From contig NZ_JASLCE010000118.1 of NCBI RefSeq assembly GCF_030146175.1, forward strand, positions 1-31,983: a stretch of 31,983 nt of DNA, in the 5' to 3' direction. This DNA is from Flavobacterium sp. (GTDB taxonomy: Bacteria > Bacteroidota > Bacteroidia > Flavobacteriales > Flavobacteriaceae). The notes beneath the pieces are model-generated. The model was not told the origin of the DNA. It did not search any database and saw only the letters and a list, made by a program, of their open reading frames with translations. The position numbers were made by a program, and so were the translations under genes. This document shows positions 16,726-23,981 of the stretch, one piece after another (position 1 is the stretch's first letter; each line of letters starts with the position of its first letter).

Positions 16726-17579
16726 AATGCAATTTTTTCGATTGGACAAATCAGTATATCCTGAGCACCATTGGCCTTAAGTTTATCAATGACGTCCCAA
16801 AATGCTGTTTCACTAATAACCGTCTGGAGACTACTCCATCCTTCGAGACTTAGCGGAACAATCGTAGCACTTTTTAAAACGGGTAATAACTTACTGATTT
16901 CTTCTATTTTGTCATTCGGAACATTCATCAGTAAGTATTTGGATTGAGAAGCCCTTAAAACCGACTGTAGCCGAAACAGAAAACGATCCATAATCACTTT
17001 GTTTTCCGGTTTTACATTAGGAGAAACGGCCAAAACAGCTTCACTTTCAAGGATTACCGCTACTTCTTTTAAATTATTTCTAGCCAGTGTATCCCCGGAA
17101 GAAACAATATCCACAATCGCATCGGCCAGTCCAATATTTGGCGCTATCTCAACGGAACCCGAAATCTGGTGTAATTCGATCGCAGTATTTTGAGATTTAA
17201 AGTAACGACTGGTAGTTTCCGGATAAGTTGTTGCAATCCGTAATCCGTTAAGATCATTAATTGAAATAAAAGGAAACGCCTCCGGAACGGCTACAGCAAC
17301 CCGGCATTTCGAAAAACCTAATGGCATTAGCGTTTCAATGGGGAATCCTTTTTCGAATAATAGGTTTTGTCCAATGATTGCAAGATCGGCGACACCATCC
17401 ATAAGATATTGCGGAATATCGGAATTTCGCAAAAAAAGGATTTCCAGAGGGAAATTTGCGACTCTTGCTTTTAACTGGCCATTTCCGCTTTCGATGGAAA
17501 GACCACATTTTTTTAGTAAGCTAAGACTATCTTCGCTTAGTCTGCCCGATTTTTGAAGGGCAATTTTTAAAGTACTCAT
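16722..17579 (-). CDS. hisG: ATP phosphoribosyltransferase (long form)
   Basis: HisG (285 aa) catalyses the first, committed step: ATP plus PRPP to phosphoribosyl-ATP. Residues about 1-205 form the two-lobed catalytic part (start LKIALQKSGRLSEDS; PRPP-binding loop near DAIVDIVSSGDTL). Residues about 210-285 are the ACT-like regulatory domain present only in the long form, which is inhibited by histidine and works without HisZ. It is the first structural gene of the operon. The gene lies 41 bp past the attenuator, so its expression should depend on antitermination. Confidence 0.97.
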   Translation of the reverse strand: MSTLKIALQKSGRLSEDSLSLLKKCGLSIESGNGQLKARVANFPLEILFLRNSDIPQYLMDGVADLAIIGQNLLFEKGFPIETLMPLGFSKCRVAVAVPEAFPFISINDLNGLRIATTYPETTSRYFKSQNTAIELHQISGSVEIAPNIGLADAIVDIVSSGDTLARNNLKEVAVILESEAVLAVSPNVKPENKVIMDRFLFRLQSVLRASQSKYLLMNVPNDKIEEISKLLPVLKSATIVPLSLEGWSSLQTVISETAFWDVIDKLKANGAQDILICPIEKIAL

Positions 17580-17619
17580 AAAAAAACAGGAATAAGTTTG
17601 AGCACAACAACGAAGAAGT

Positions 17620-17656
17620 AAAAAAGAAAAACCCGTTTGATGTACTCAAACGGGTT
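17620..17656 (-). terminator. his operon attenuator (rho-independent terminator in the leader)
   Basis: A perfect 11-bp stem (AACCCGTTTGA / TCAAACGGGTT) with a 5-nt loop is followed on the minus strand by TTTCTTTTTT, 41 bp before hisG and 31 bp after the hisL stop codon. Its 5' arm can instead pair with a segment inside hisL. Confidence 0.93.
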
Positions 17657-17687
17657 AAAAAAATATATGTTATATACATATCATTCA

Positions 17688-17744
17688 TTATAACTTCGCT
17701 TGAGCGGAGGAATAATGATGATGATGTAATTGATTGCTAAACAT
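17688..17744 (-). CDS. hisL: Histidine operon leader peptide with four consecutive His codons
   Basis: An ATG at 17744 opens an 18-codon frame reading MFSNQLHHHHYSSAQAKL and ending in TAA. The four CAT codons in a row sit at 17726-17715. The peptide starts about 14 nt after the predicted transcription start and is followed by a strong terminator and then hisG. By analogy with enteric hisL, a ribosome stalled on the His codons under histidine shortage would leave CTCAAGCG (17704-17697) free to pair with CGTTTGAG (17652-17645) in the terminator's 5' arm, opening the operon; a ribosome that reaches the stop covers that segment. The reading frame and pairing are seen; the mechanism is inferred. 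Confidence 0.88.
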   Translation of the reverse strand: MFSNQLHHHHYSSAQAKL

Positions 17745-17762
17745 TTTCTTTTTTGTATTTTA

Positions 17763-17794
17763 CAAATGTACTGACAAATAAAACAAAAAAACAA
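17763..17794 (-). promoter_or_regulatory. Promoter of the histidine operon
   Basis: On the minus strand a TTG (17794-17792) precedes TACATTTG (17770-17763) by 21 bp, matching the Bacteroidota TTG-N17-23-TAnnTTTG consensus. Transcription would begin near 17758, about 14 nt before hisL. Confidence 0.72.
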
Positions 17795-17808
17795 GCTTTT
17801 GTTTTATT
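17777..17808. repeat. 11-bp inverted repeat across the his -33 region
   Basis: AATAAAACAAA (17777-17787) and TTTGTTTTATT (17798-17808) are perfect complements around a 10-bp loop that holds the predicted -33 TTG. It may be a weak terminator for the lipid kinase gene or an operator. Confidence 0.35.
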
Positions 17809-17831
17809 TTTCATTGAATGTTCTTAAAAAA

Positions 17832-18710
17832 CTAGACAATTACCCGAAGTGAATTCTGTAATATGTTGATTTTGAATTTGTTTTCATTAAACTGGTAGTA
17901 TTCACCATCCAATTGCATCGGTATTGTATCTTGATCGGAGATTTCCACATTCACTTCTTTTATAAGCTGATGACTGGCTTTTTTAAAACGTTCGGTTTTG
18001 TTTAATAATACCAATGCTCCAAAATACATTTGCTCCAGAATATTTAATTTCGGGACGACCAATAAGTCCAACCAACCATCCTGAAGACTTGCTTTTGGTG
18101 TTAAACTCATATTATATCCCATTTCGTTCGAATTGGAAATAAAAAATAACATCGGATTGGTTTCGAATGTTTTACCATTACATGCAACAATGGCTTTATG
18201 CGGCTTATAATTTGCCGCAGCCAATAGTGAAGCCTTTACATAAGACGACAGATTACGTGTTGGCATACCCTCATATTTTTGAATAATTTTGGCATCGATA
18301 CCAATTCCCATATTACTAAAAAAATAATGCCCGTTTACCATACCGACATCAATAGCTGAAGGCTGTCCGTTTTTTATGGTCTCGATCGCTTTTTTAAAAT
18401 CTTTAGCAATATTCAGATTGGAAGCAAGACCATTCCCCGATCCCACCGGTAGAATTCCTAGTATAATATCGGTATTAACCAATCCGGAAGCCACTTCATG
18501 AATTGTTCCATCACCACCACACGCCACTATGATATCCGGGTTTTTAGCCACCGCATCACGGGTTAGTGTAATCGCATGTTTTTTATATTCCGAATATTCA
18601 ACAACTAACTTATAGTCTTCTAAAGGGAAGAATTGTTCTAAATCCTGTTTCGCAATCTTGTGTTTTCCTTTTCCTGAAATAGGGTTAACAATAAAGTGGA
18701 TGTATTTCAT
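17832..18710 (-). CDS. Diacylglycerol kinase family lipid kinase (DgkB/YegS type)
   Basis: The ATG at 18710 gives 292 aa; the longer frame would cross the promoter region. The DAGK catalytic domain shows FIVNPISGKG at the start, the GGDGT loop (VACGGDGTIHEVASGL, about 60-75) and LPVGSGNGLASNL (the nucleotide loop). The C-terminal part has the conserved PMQLDGEYY segment (written from the DGE motif). It phosphorylates diacylglycerol or a related lipid or sphingoid base with ATP at the inner membrane face. It is divergent from the LtaS-like gene, which makes recycling of diacylglycerol released by that enzyme an attractive role. Substrate is not proven. Confidence 0.9.
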   Translation of the reverse strand: MKYIHFIVNPISGKGKHKIAKQDLEQFFPLEDYKLVVEYSEYKKHAITLTRDAVAKNPDIIVACGGDGTIHEVASGLVNTDIILGILPVGSGNGLASNLNIAKDFKKAIETIKNGQPSAIDVGMVNGHYFFSNMGIGIDAKIIQKYEGMPTRNLSSYVKASLLAAANYKPHKAIVACNGKTFETNPMLFFISNSNEMGYNMSLTPKASLQDGWLDLLVVPKLNILEQMYFGALVLLNKTERFKKASHQLIKEVNVEISDQDTIPMQLDGEYYQFNENKFKINILQNSLRVIV

Positions 18711-18738
18711 TAAAATTACCGATAGTGAATTATTCGTG

Positions 18739-18746
18739 CAAAAGTA
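18739..18746 (-). promoter_or_regulatory. Candidate -7 element (TACTTTTG) of the lipid kinase gene
   Basis: On the minus strand TACTTTTG fits TAnnTTTG and lies 29 bp before the start codon. The nearest upstream TTG is only 14 bp away, so the -33 box is doubtful. Confidence 0.45.
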
Positions 18747-18798
18747 TGGAATTTTCAGTGCAACTTTTTTAAAATTCAATATCGTACGGCTTTTTTTA

Positions 18799-18806
18799 TA
18801 TTTTTG
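18799..18806 (+). promoter_or_regulatory. Candidate -7 element (TATTTTTG) of the LtaS-like gene
   Basis: TATTTTTG fits TAnnTTTG and is 14 bp from the start codon. A TTC at 18775-18777, 21 bp upstream, could be a degenerate -33 box. Confidence 0.45.
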
Positions 18807-18820
18807 CTAAAAACTATATT

Positions 18821-20920
18821 ATGATTTCCTATCTTAAAAAGCTAACTCCTTTTTACAATTTATTGTTATTTTACATTATAGCAAGTATTATTTTAAGAAT
18901 AGTCTTGATTTTTCACCCGATAACACAAGCCAGTTTTAGCTTTTTTGAGATCGTAAAAATATTTGGAATCGGATTAATCTCAGATTTCTTTGTTTTTGTA
19001 ATCATTGGGGCTTTATTATGGCTTTATCTCGTTTTCCTTTCAGATTCAAAGTTTTACAAACCCTGGGGATATATTATTTTTGGATGTTTAGTCGCATTAC
19101 TGGTTTATGTTAGTTTTGGAAATACTATTTTAAACGAATACGGTGGCGTACTTCCTGAAATCGGAATCAGTTTTGTGGCGCTAAAAACGGTGCTGTTTGG
19201 AGCGTTGTTATTTTTGCCAAAATACCGTTCTAAAATCCGATTGGCCTTATACTCCATTACGATATTCATTTTTGTTTTATGTATACTACAAAATACGATC
19301 AGCGAATTCTTCTTTTGGAACGAATTTGGTGTCCGTTATAACTTTATAGCGGTTGATTATCTGGTTTATACCAACACTGTAATCGGAAACATTATGGAAT
19401 CCTATCCGGTAGTTCCGCTTTTTACGGGAATTGGAATTGTTGCCGTACTGGTTACCTGGTTTGTGGTAAAAAGATCCCGAAACTATCTGAACCACCTACC
19501 AACCTTTAAAGAAAAAATTGTTATAACGATTGGCTATGTCGTATTATTCGGCCTTTCAATAACCGCAATTCCGGCATTGGCCCGACTGGAAGATTCTCAG
19601 AATGTTTTTGCCAACGAACTGGAAGCCAATGGTAGCTATCGTTTCTTTCTGGCGTTTAAAAACAGTGAACTGGATTATTTTAAATTCTATAATAATGTCC
19701 CAAAAGAGGAAGCTTTTGCCTTATTGCGCAAACAAATTCCGGAATTAACCGGAAATACGATGGAACGACAAATAACCGGAAAAGGACCTGAGACACATAA
19801 AAACGTAGTTCTTATCACTGTAGAAAGCCTTAGTGCCGAATTTATGAAAGCCTATGGCAACGAACAAAACATTACGCCTTTCCTGGATTCATTGGCCGAA
19901 CAAAGTCTTTTCTTTACCAATTTATATGCCACCGGAAACCGTACCGTTCGCGGATTGGAAGCCGTAACGCTATCCTTACCTCCTACAGCCGGTGAAAGTG
20001 TTGTAAAGCGAAAAGACAACAAAAATAAATTCTCTACAGGTCATATCTTCCAGCAAAAAGGATATAATGTAAAATATATGTATGGAGGTGACGCCTATTT
20101 TGATAATATGAGGGACTTTTTTGGAGGTAATAATTATGATATCGTCGATAAAACCACTTTTACGTCTCAGGAAATTACTTTCCAAAACATTTGGGGTGTT
20201 TGTGATGAAGATATGTATACCAAAGCCATCAAGGTTATGAATGACGAAGCCAAAGAGGGCAAACCGTTTTTCAATCATATTATGACGGTGAGTAACCACC
20301 GACCTTTTACGTATCCGGATAATAAAATCGATATCCCATCGGATTCCAAACAACGTGAAGGTGGTGTAAAATATACTGATTATTCCCTTCGGAAGTTTTT
20401 TGAAGCAGCACAAAAACAACCGTGGTTTAACAATACTGTTTTTGTGATTGTAGCCGATCATTGTGCTTCGAGTGCCGGGAAAACAGAACTTCCGCTTGAT
20501 AAATACCATATCCCGGCGATGATTTATGCGCCTGGTTTTATTACACCGGGTCAGAATAACATATTAATGTCTCAAATTGACTTGATGCCAACCTTAATGG
20601 GAATTCTTAACTTTAATTACAAAAGTAAATTCTTCGGACAGGATGTGCTTCAAAGCGGATACCATCCACGTGCTTTGATTGCTACCTATCAGGATCTTGG
20701 CTTTATAAAAGACAATACGTTAACCATATTGTCACCGGTGCGAAAAGTAAAACAGTTTTCCCTTCAATTACAACCGGTAGCCCAAGGAAGTAAGGCCATA
20801 CCTTTATTTTTCGAGCAACAACCGCTTAGTACGGAACGTAAGGAATTAACACAGGAAAGTATCGCCTATTACCAAGTAGCCTCCTACTATCTCCAGCAGC
20901 AATTGTATAACAACAACTAA
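18821..20920 (+). CDS. LTA synthase family protein (sulfatase-fold phosphoglycerol or phosphoethanolamine transferase)
   Basis: The 699-aa protein has about six hydrophobic membrane segments in residues 10-250 and then a large periplasmic sulfatase/alkaline-phosphatase domain. Metal ligand and nucleophile are recognisable: E335 in LITVESLSAEF, T375 in ATGNRTVRGLEAV, and the C-terminal VIVADHCAS. The family moves glycerophosphate from phosphatidylglycerol, or phosphoethanolamine, onto envelope acceptors and releases diacylglycerol. Bacteroidota make no lipoteichoic acid, so the acceptor here is probably a glycan, lipid or capsule. It ends at a bidirectional terminator shared with the DinB-like gene. 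Confidence 0.9.
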   Translation: MISYLKKLTPFYNLLLFYIIASIILRIVLIFHPITQASFSFFEIVKIFGIGLISDFFVFVIIGALLWLYLVFLSDSKFYKPWGYIIFGCLVALLVYVSFGNTILNEYGGVLPEIGISFVALKTVLFGALLFLPKYRSKIRLALYSITIFIFVLCILQNTISEFFFWNEFGVRYNFIAVDYLVYTNTVIGNIMESYPVVPLFTGIGIVAVLVTWFVVKRSRNYLNHLPTFKEKIVITIGYVVLFGLSITAIPALARLEDSQNVFANELEANGSYRFFLAFKNSELDYFKFYNNVPKEEAFALLRKQIPELTGNTMERQITGKGPETHKNVVLITVESLSAEFMKAYGNEQNITPFLDSLAEQSLFFTNLYATGNRTVRGLEAVTLSLPPTAGESVVKRKDNKNKFSTGHIFQQKGYNVKYMYGGDAYFDNMRDFFGGNNYDIVDKTTFTSQEITFQNIWGVCDEDMYTKAIKVMNDEAKEGKPFFNHIMTVSNHRPFTYPDNKIDIPSDSKQREGGVKYTDYSLRKFFEAAQKQPWFNNTVFVIVADHCASSAGKTELPLDKYHIPAMIYAPGFITPGQNNILMSQIDLMPTLMGILNFNYKSKFFGQDVLQSGYHPRALIATYQDLGFIKDNTLTILSPVRKVKQFSLQLQPVAQGSKAIPLFFEQQPLSTERKELTQESIAYYQVASYYLQQQLYNNN

Positions 20921-20926
20921 ATACTA

Positions 20927-20953
20927 AAAGAGCCACGCTTAGCGTGGCTCTTT
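20927..20953. terminator. Bidirectional terminator between LtaS-like and DinB-like genes
   Basis: A 12-bp stem (AAAGAGCCACGC / GCGTGGCTCTTT) with loop TTA lies between two convergent stop codons and has T-rich tails on both strands. Confidence 0.9.
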
Positions 20954-20956
20954 CTA

Positions 20957-21484
20957 TTATGATAAATAACGTTCCTGATATACGCGGACATGATGATTTT
21001 GGTGTCCGATGATCATAAACCCTAAGGCCCGAACCGACATTCGGTTATTAGAGGCAATCCCCGATTTTAATAAATCTTCTGGAGTATAACTTTTAAATAA
21101 CGTAATCGTTCCCTGACGTACAATTGTCAATTCCGTTAATAAATCCTTTAAATGACGTTTATTAGCCACCGGATTTACCACATCGGCGAAACTATTTTCG
21201 TCAAATCCCGGTAATTCTGTAGCGTCATTACGGGAGAAACGCAAAGCACGGTAGGCAAATATTCGTTCCGTATCGATAATATGCTGGATAATTTCCTTAA
21301 TGGTCCACTTTCCTTCTGCATAGCGATAATCGAATTTATCCATTGGAATATCCTGAATAAACCGAATGGTACTGTAAAGACTAATTTCCAGTTCATCTAT
21401 AAGATCGATCGCCGGATCCAGTGCATTTATATAGGTTTGGTAATAGGGTGCGTACTCAGACGGATCTAATTCGGTAGGTTTCAT
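20957..21484 (-). CDS. DinB family protein
   Basis: The 175-aa product is a four-helix DinB/YfiT-type protein. The three metal-binding histidines can be placed: KEIIQHIIDTERI in helix 2 and GHQNHHVRVYQERYL in helix 4. The tryptophan-bearing GKWTIKEIIQH is the family's most conserved stretch. Family members include thiol-dependent transferases (bacillithiol or mycothiol in Gram-positives), but the function in Bacteroidota is unknown. It is a single-gene unit between two terminators. No signal peptide is present. Confidence 0.9.
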   Translation of the reverse strand: MKPTELDPSEYAPYYQTYINALDPAIDLIDELEISLYSTIRFIQDIPMDKFDYRYAEGKWTIKEIIQHIIDTERIFAYRALRFSRNDATELPGFDENSFADVVNPVANKRHLKDLLTELTIVRQGTITLFKSYTPEDLLKSGIASNNRMSVRALGFMIIGHQNHHVRVYQERYLS

Positions 21485-21513
21485 TGGTTCTGTTTTATGG
21501 TTGGTGTAAATGT

Positions 21514-21547
21514 AAAAAGAAAAACCCTCAGGATTAGCTGAGGGTTT
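21514..21547 (-). terminator. Rho-independent terminator of the Lrp-family gene
   Basis: A 10-bp stem (AAACCCTCAG / CTGAGGGTTT) with loop GATTAG is followed on the minus strand by TTCTTTTT. Confidence 0.9.
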
Positions 21548-21566
21548 CTTAAAATATAGTCAAATA

Positions 21567-22046
21567 TTACATATCTTTAAAGATAGTGTGCATCAGACGT
21601 TTTTTGTCGTTAATGCTTTCTTCCAATGAAATCATTGTTTCGGTTCTGTAAACACCATCGATATCATCAATCATAAAGATAACTTCTTTAGCATGTTTGG
21701 TATCTTTAGCTCTGATTTTACAGAAAATATTGAATTTACCAGTAGTAACGTGTGCTACGGTAACAAAAGGAATTTCATTAATACGTTCTAATACAAATTT
21801 GGTTTGAGAAGTATTGTGAAGGAAAACCCCAACGTAAGCGATAAAAGAATATCCTAATTTCTCGTAATCCAGTGTTAACGAAGACCCTTGAATAATTCCT
21901 GCATCTTCCATTTTTTTTACTCGTACGTGAACGGTACCAGCAGAGATCAGCAATTTTTTAGCAATATCGGTAAAAGGTACTCGCGTATTATCAATCAACA
22001 TGTCTAAAATTTGATGATCTACTTCATCCAAACGAAACTTACTCAT
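21567..22046 (-). CDS. Lrp/AsnC family transcriptional regulator
   Basis: The 159-aa protein has an N-terminal AsnC-type helix-turn-helix (about 5-65: LDEVDHQILDMLIDNTRVPFTDIAKKL, written here only in its first part, DEVDHQILDMLIDN, then SAGTVHVRVKKMEDAGII) and a C-terminal RAM/ACT domain (about 70-150) with the ligand-pocket segment HVTTGKFNIFCKIRA. Such proteins form octamers or dimers and sense amino acids. A single-gene unit with a likely autoregulatory site upstream. The specific effector cannot be told. Confidence 0.94.
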   Translation of the reverse strand: MSKFRLDEVDHQILDMLIDNTRVPFTDIAKKLLISAGTVHVRVKKMEDAGIIQGSSLTLDYEKLGYSFIAYVGVFLHNTSQTKFVLERINEIPFVTVAHVTTGKFNIFCKIRAKDTKHAKEVIFMIDDIDGVYRTETMISLEESINDKKRLMHTIFKDM

Positions 22047-22078
22047 AAAGTTATATTTATCAATTTATATTCAAAATG

Positions 22079-22086
22079 CAAATCTA
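22079..22086 (-). promoter_or_regulatory. Candidate -7 element (TAGATTTG) of the Lrp-family gene
   Basis: On the minus strand TAGATTTG fits TAnnTTTG and lies 33 bp from the start codon. The -33 position reads CTG rather than TTG at a spacing of 22 bp. Confidence 0.5.
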
Positions 22087-22106
22087 CGACAAATTAACAC
22101 TAATTC

Positions 22107-22124
22107 TTCAGTATAATTACTGAA
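22107..22124. promoter_or_regulatory. Candidate Lrp operator (TTCAGTA-TAAT-TACTGAA)
   Basis: A perfect 7-bp inverted repeat with an AT centre spans the -33 region of the Lrp-family gene. It resembles the enteric Lrp consensus (YAGHAWATTWTDCTR) in its CAG...CTG ends and AT core. The minus strand has no T tract after it, so it is not a usual terminator for the M14 gene. Confidence 0.45.
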
Positions 22125-22127
22125 TTA

Positions 22128-23282
22128 TCATTTTTTTAGCAAACCATTAACAATTTTCTGTTCATTTGCTACTAAAAAATCAGCTTTGTCATTAATCATC
22201 GGTATGGCTCCATTTGAATTCCGAATGCTTTCATTTTTGAAATCGTATTCGGTGTGACCATAATAATCCGATAATGTCCCTGTTTCTGCAATATACGCCT
22301 CGAACACAATTTTATCATTTTCGAGGATTTCTTTATATTGGGCTGCGAAATTAGTAATTTTTTGGTTATCGGCAGCATCAATTTTGATATTTTTATAAAT
22401 AAAATCAAAAAAGACAATCATATTTTGAGGAATCTCGAAATATTCAGCCGTTTTATTGTTAACATGTTCGCTTTTTGAAATAGTTGTCATTGCAACTAAA
22501 TAAGCTATAAAAATATATTCCCGCGTTACCTCTCTTTCATAATCGTCAGGAAAATGCCCCGCCTCAAAAAGAATAGTTGACGTTCCTAATGACTGAAAGC
22601 GATCACCAATACAATTTATATTAAACGAATCGTCAAACCGCCCTATTTGTCCCGGAATATACTCTTGTAACGTGGCATTCATAGCAACAATAATGCCAAT
22701 GGCCTGTTCCCGTACCGAATTGATTTCTCTTTCTTCATTATAGGCAGGCGCCAAAAAAGAAACCGTAGCGGGCTTTCCGGTATTTCCGGCTCCGAAAATG
22801 GTACGCTGATCGTGTAAATTAAAGCAAAAGTCAGGTTTAAAGCTGTCATATAAGGCGCGTAGTAATTGACTTTCCGGCTGACTTAAATGGAAAGCATCGC
22901 GGTTTAGATCGACTTCATTTGCGTTAACTCTGGTATAGGCTGTAGCACCATCCGGATTCGCAATAGGAACAATCATAAAGCTAAAATTCTCTTTTAACTG
23001 AGTCGCTAAAGGATGTGTACTGTTTAAAAGATTTAAAAAATCAAATAAAGCTTTTGTTGTGGTCGATTCGTTACCATGCATTTGCGACCACATATAAATT
23101 TTATGAGCCCCACGACCTACTTCAATAGTATATATAGGTTGTTGTTTAACCGATACAGCCGGAGTACTGATTTTAAAATCAGATCCGAGTTGTTTTAAAA
23201 GTGGCTCTATACTACTATTAGTAATGTAGCGTCCTGAAAGTGTCTTTTCTTTAAACTGTTGAAATACGGTTTTAAATTCCAC
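22128..23282 (-). CDS. M14 family zinc carboxypeptidase
   Basis: The 384-aa protein starts with GTG (23282); there is no upstream in-frame ATG. M14 zinc ligands H69 and E72 (QMHGNEST, HxxE) and H157 (FNLHDQRT) are present, as are the substrate arginine in VDLNRDA (R129) and the catalytic E240 in ILFEAGHF. No signal peptide is seen, so it is probably cytoplasmic, unlike many secreted carboxypeptidases. The C-terminal about 115 residues form an extra domain I do not recognise. It is divergent from the XRE regulator gene and its -7 element overlaps one of the palindromes in between. Confidence 0.9.
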   Translation of the reverse strand: MEFKTVFQQFKEKTLSGRYITNSSIEPLLKQLGSDFKISTPAVSVKQQPIYTIEVGRGAHKIYMWSQMHGNESTTTKALFDFLNLLNSTHPLATQLKENFSFMIVPIANPDGATAYTRVNANEVDLNRDAFHLSQPESQLLRALYDSFKPDFCFNLHDQRTIFGAGNTGKPATVSFLAPAYNEEREINSVREQAIGIIVAMNATLQEYIPGQIGRFDDSFNINCIGDRFQSLGTSTILFEAGHFPDDYEREVTREYIFIAYLVAMTTISKSEHVNNKTAEYFEIPQNMIVFFDFIYKNIKIDAADNQKITNFAAQYKEILENDKIVFEAYIAETGTLSDYYGHTEYDFKNESIRNSNGAIPMINDKADFLVANEQKIVNGLLKK

Positions 23283-23296
23283 GGTGATTTATTTTA

Positions 23297-23581
23297 TTTA
23301 CAAAAGTAAACATCTATCAAATTACAACTGTAAACAAAAAAATAAAGTTTCTAATTTAACTCTGTAAACACGTCATTTACAACAACAGTTTACAATAGTA
23401 TCTAATATTTAGTGCTGTTAAATAATATGTTTTAATATTTAAATATCAACTACTTATATTACTTTACTTAAAGTGTTTTTATAATAAGATAAGTATTGTT
23501 TACAATTGTAAAAGTACATTCTTTATGAATAATTGTTACATTTGTAATCAATCTATTTTAAAATTGTTTTACAATGGTAAA
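23297..23581. promoter_or_regulatory. Cluster of TTTACA-nn-TGTAAA palindromes between divergent M14 and xre genes
   Basis: At least six 14-bp sites are visible: 23297 (TTTACAAAAGTAAA), 23321 (ATTACAACTGTAAA), 23355 (TTTAACTCTGTAAA), 23499 (TTTACAATTGTAAA, perfect), 23535 (GTTACATTTGTAAT) and 23568 (TTTACAATGGTAAA), plus half-sites at 23376 and 23389. The first overlaps the M14 -7 element TACTTTTG (minus, 23308-23301), the fifth the xre -7 element TACATTTG (23537-23544), and the last contains the xre start codon. This 291-bp stretch holds no gene. Confidence 0.65.
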
Positions 23582-23981
23582 CACGGATGACTTTATTAAA
23601 CGACTGGAAATACTACTCGAGTATTATGGTCTTTCGGCTTCGGCTTTTGCAGATTCAATTGGCGTACAACGCTCCAGTTTGTCTCACCTGCTCTCCGGTA
23701 GAAACAAACCAAGTTTGGATTTTATACTTAAAATAATCGCGTATTATCCTGAAGTGGATTTGTACTGGATTTTAAACGGTAAAGGTGAATTCCCAAAACA
23801 AGAGTCAGATAATATAACTGTACCTACTACTGCTCCATCCGATTTATTTACTAAAATTGAAGAGTCTGTTAAAACTATTTCGGAACCAAAGCCTTATCTA
23901 TCCCTAAAAGATACCGACGAAATAGAACGTATTGTGATTTTTTTTAAAAACGGGACTTTTAAGGAATATATACAAAAATAA
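23574..23981 (+). CDS. XRE-family helix-turn-helix regulator
   Basis: The 135-aa protein has an XRE/Cro-type HTH at about residues 7-62 (FIKRLEILLEYYGLSASAFA start; recognition helix in VQRSSLSHLLSGRNKPSLDF). A linker rich in Thr/Pro/Ser (about 75-95) leads to a short C-terminal tail with no known domain. It probably represses its own gene, since several palindromes lie in its promoter and one on its start codon, and possibly the M14 peptidase. It is not part of any visible prophage. Confidence 0.92.
   Translation: MVNTDDFIKRLEILLEYYGLSASAFADSIGVQRSSLSHLLSGRNKPSLDFILKIIAYYPEVDLYWILNGKGEFPKQESDNITVPTTAPSDLFTKIEESVKTISEPKPYLSLKDTDEIERIVIFFKNGTFKEYIQK

Noticed and set aside
19976..20509. 177-codon open frame on the minus strand inside the LtaS-like gene
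   Set aside because: It lies wholly within a clear sulfatase-fold coding region, and its translation has no domain-like pattern; it is a shadow of the real gene.
18821..20920. Lipoteichoic acid synthase in the strict sense
   Set aside because: The window's organism is Gram-negative by its OmpA, KdsB and lipoproteins, so no lipoteichoic acid is expected; only the family name is kept.
23297..23581. Repeated GTAAAC/TTTACA units as a possible CRISPR array
   Set aside because: The units are only 14 bp, palindromic, unevenly spaced and overlap promoter elements and a start codon; there are no cas genes. They fit operators instead.
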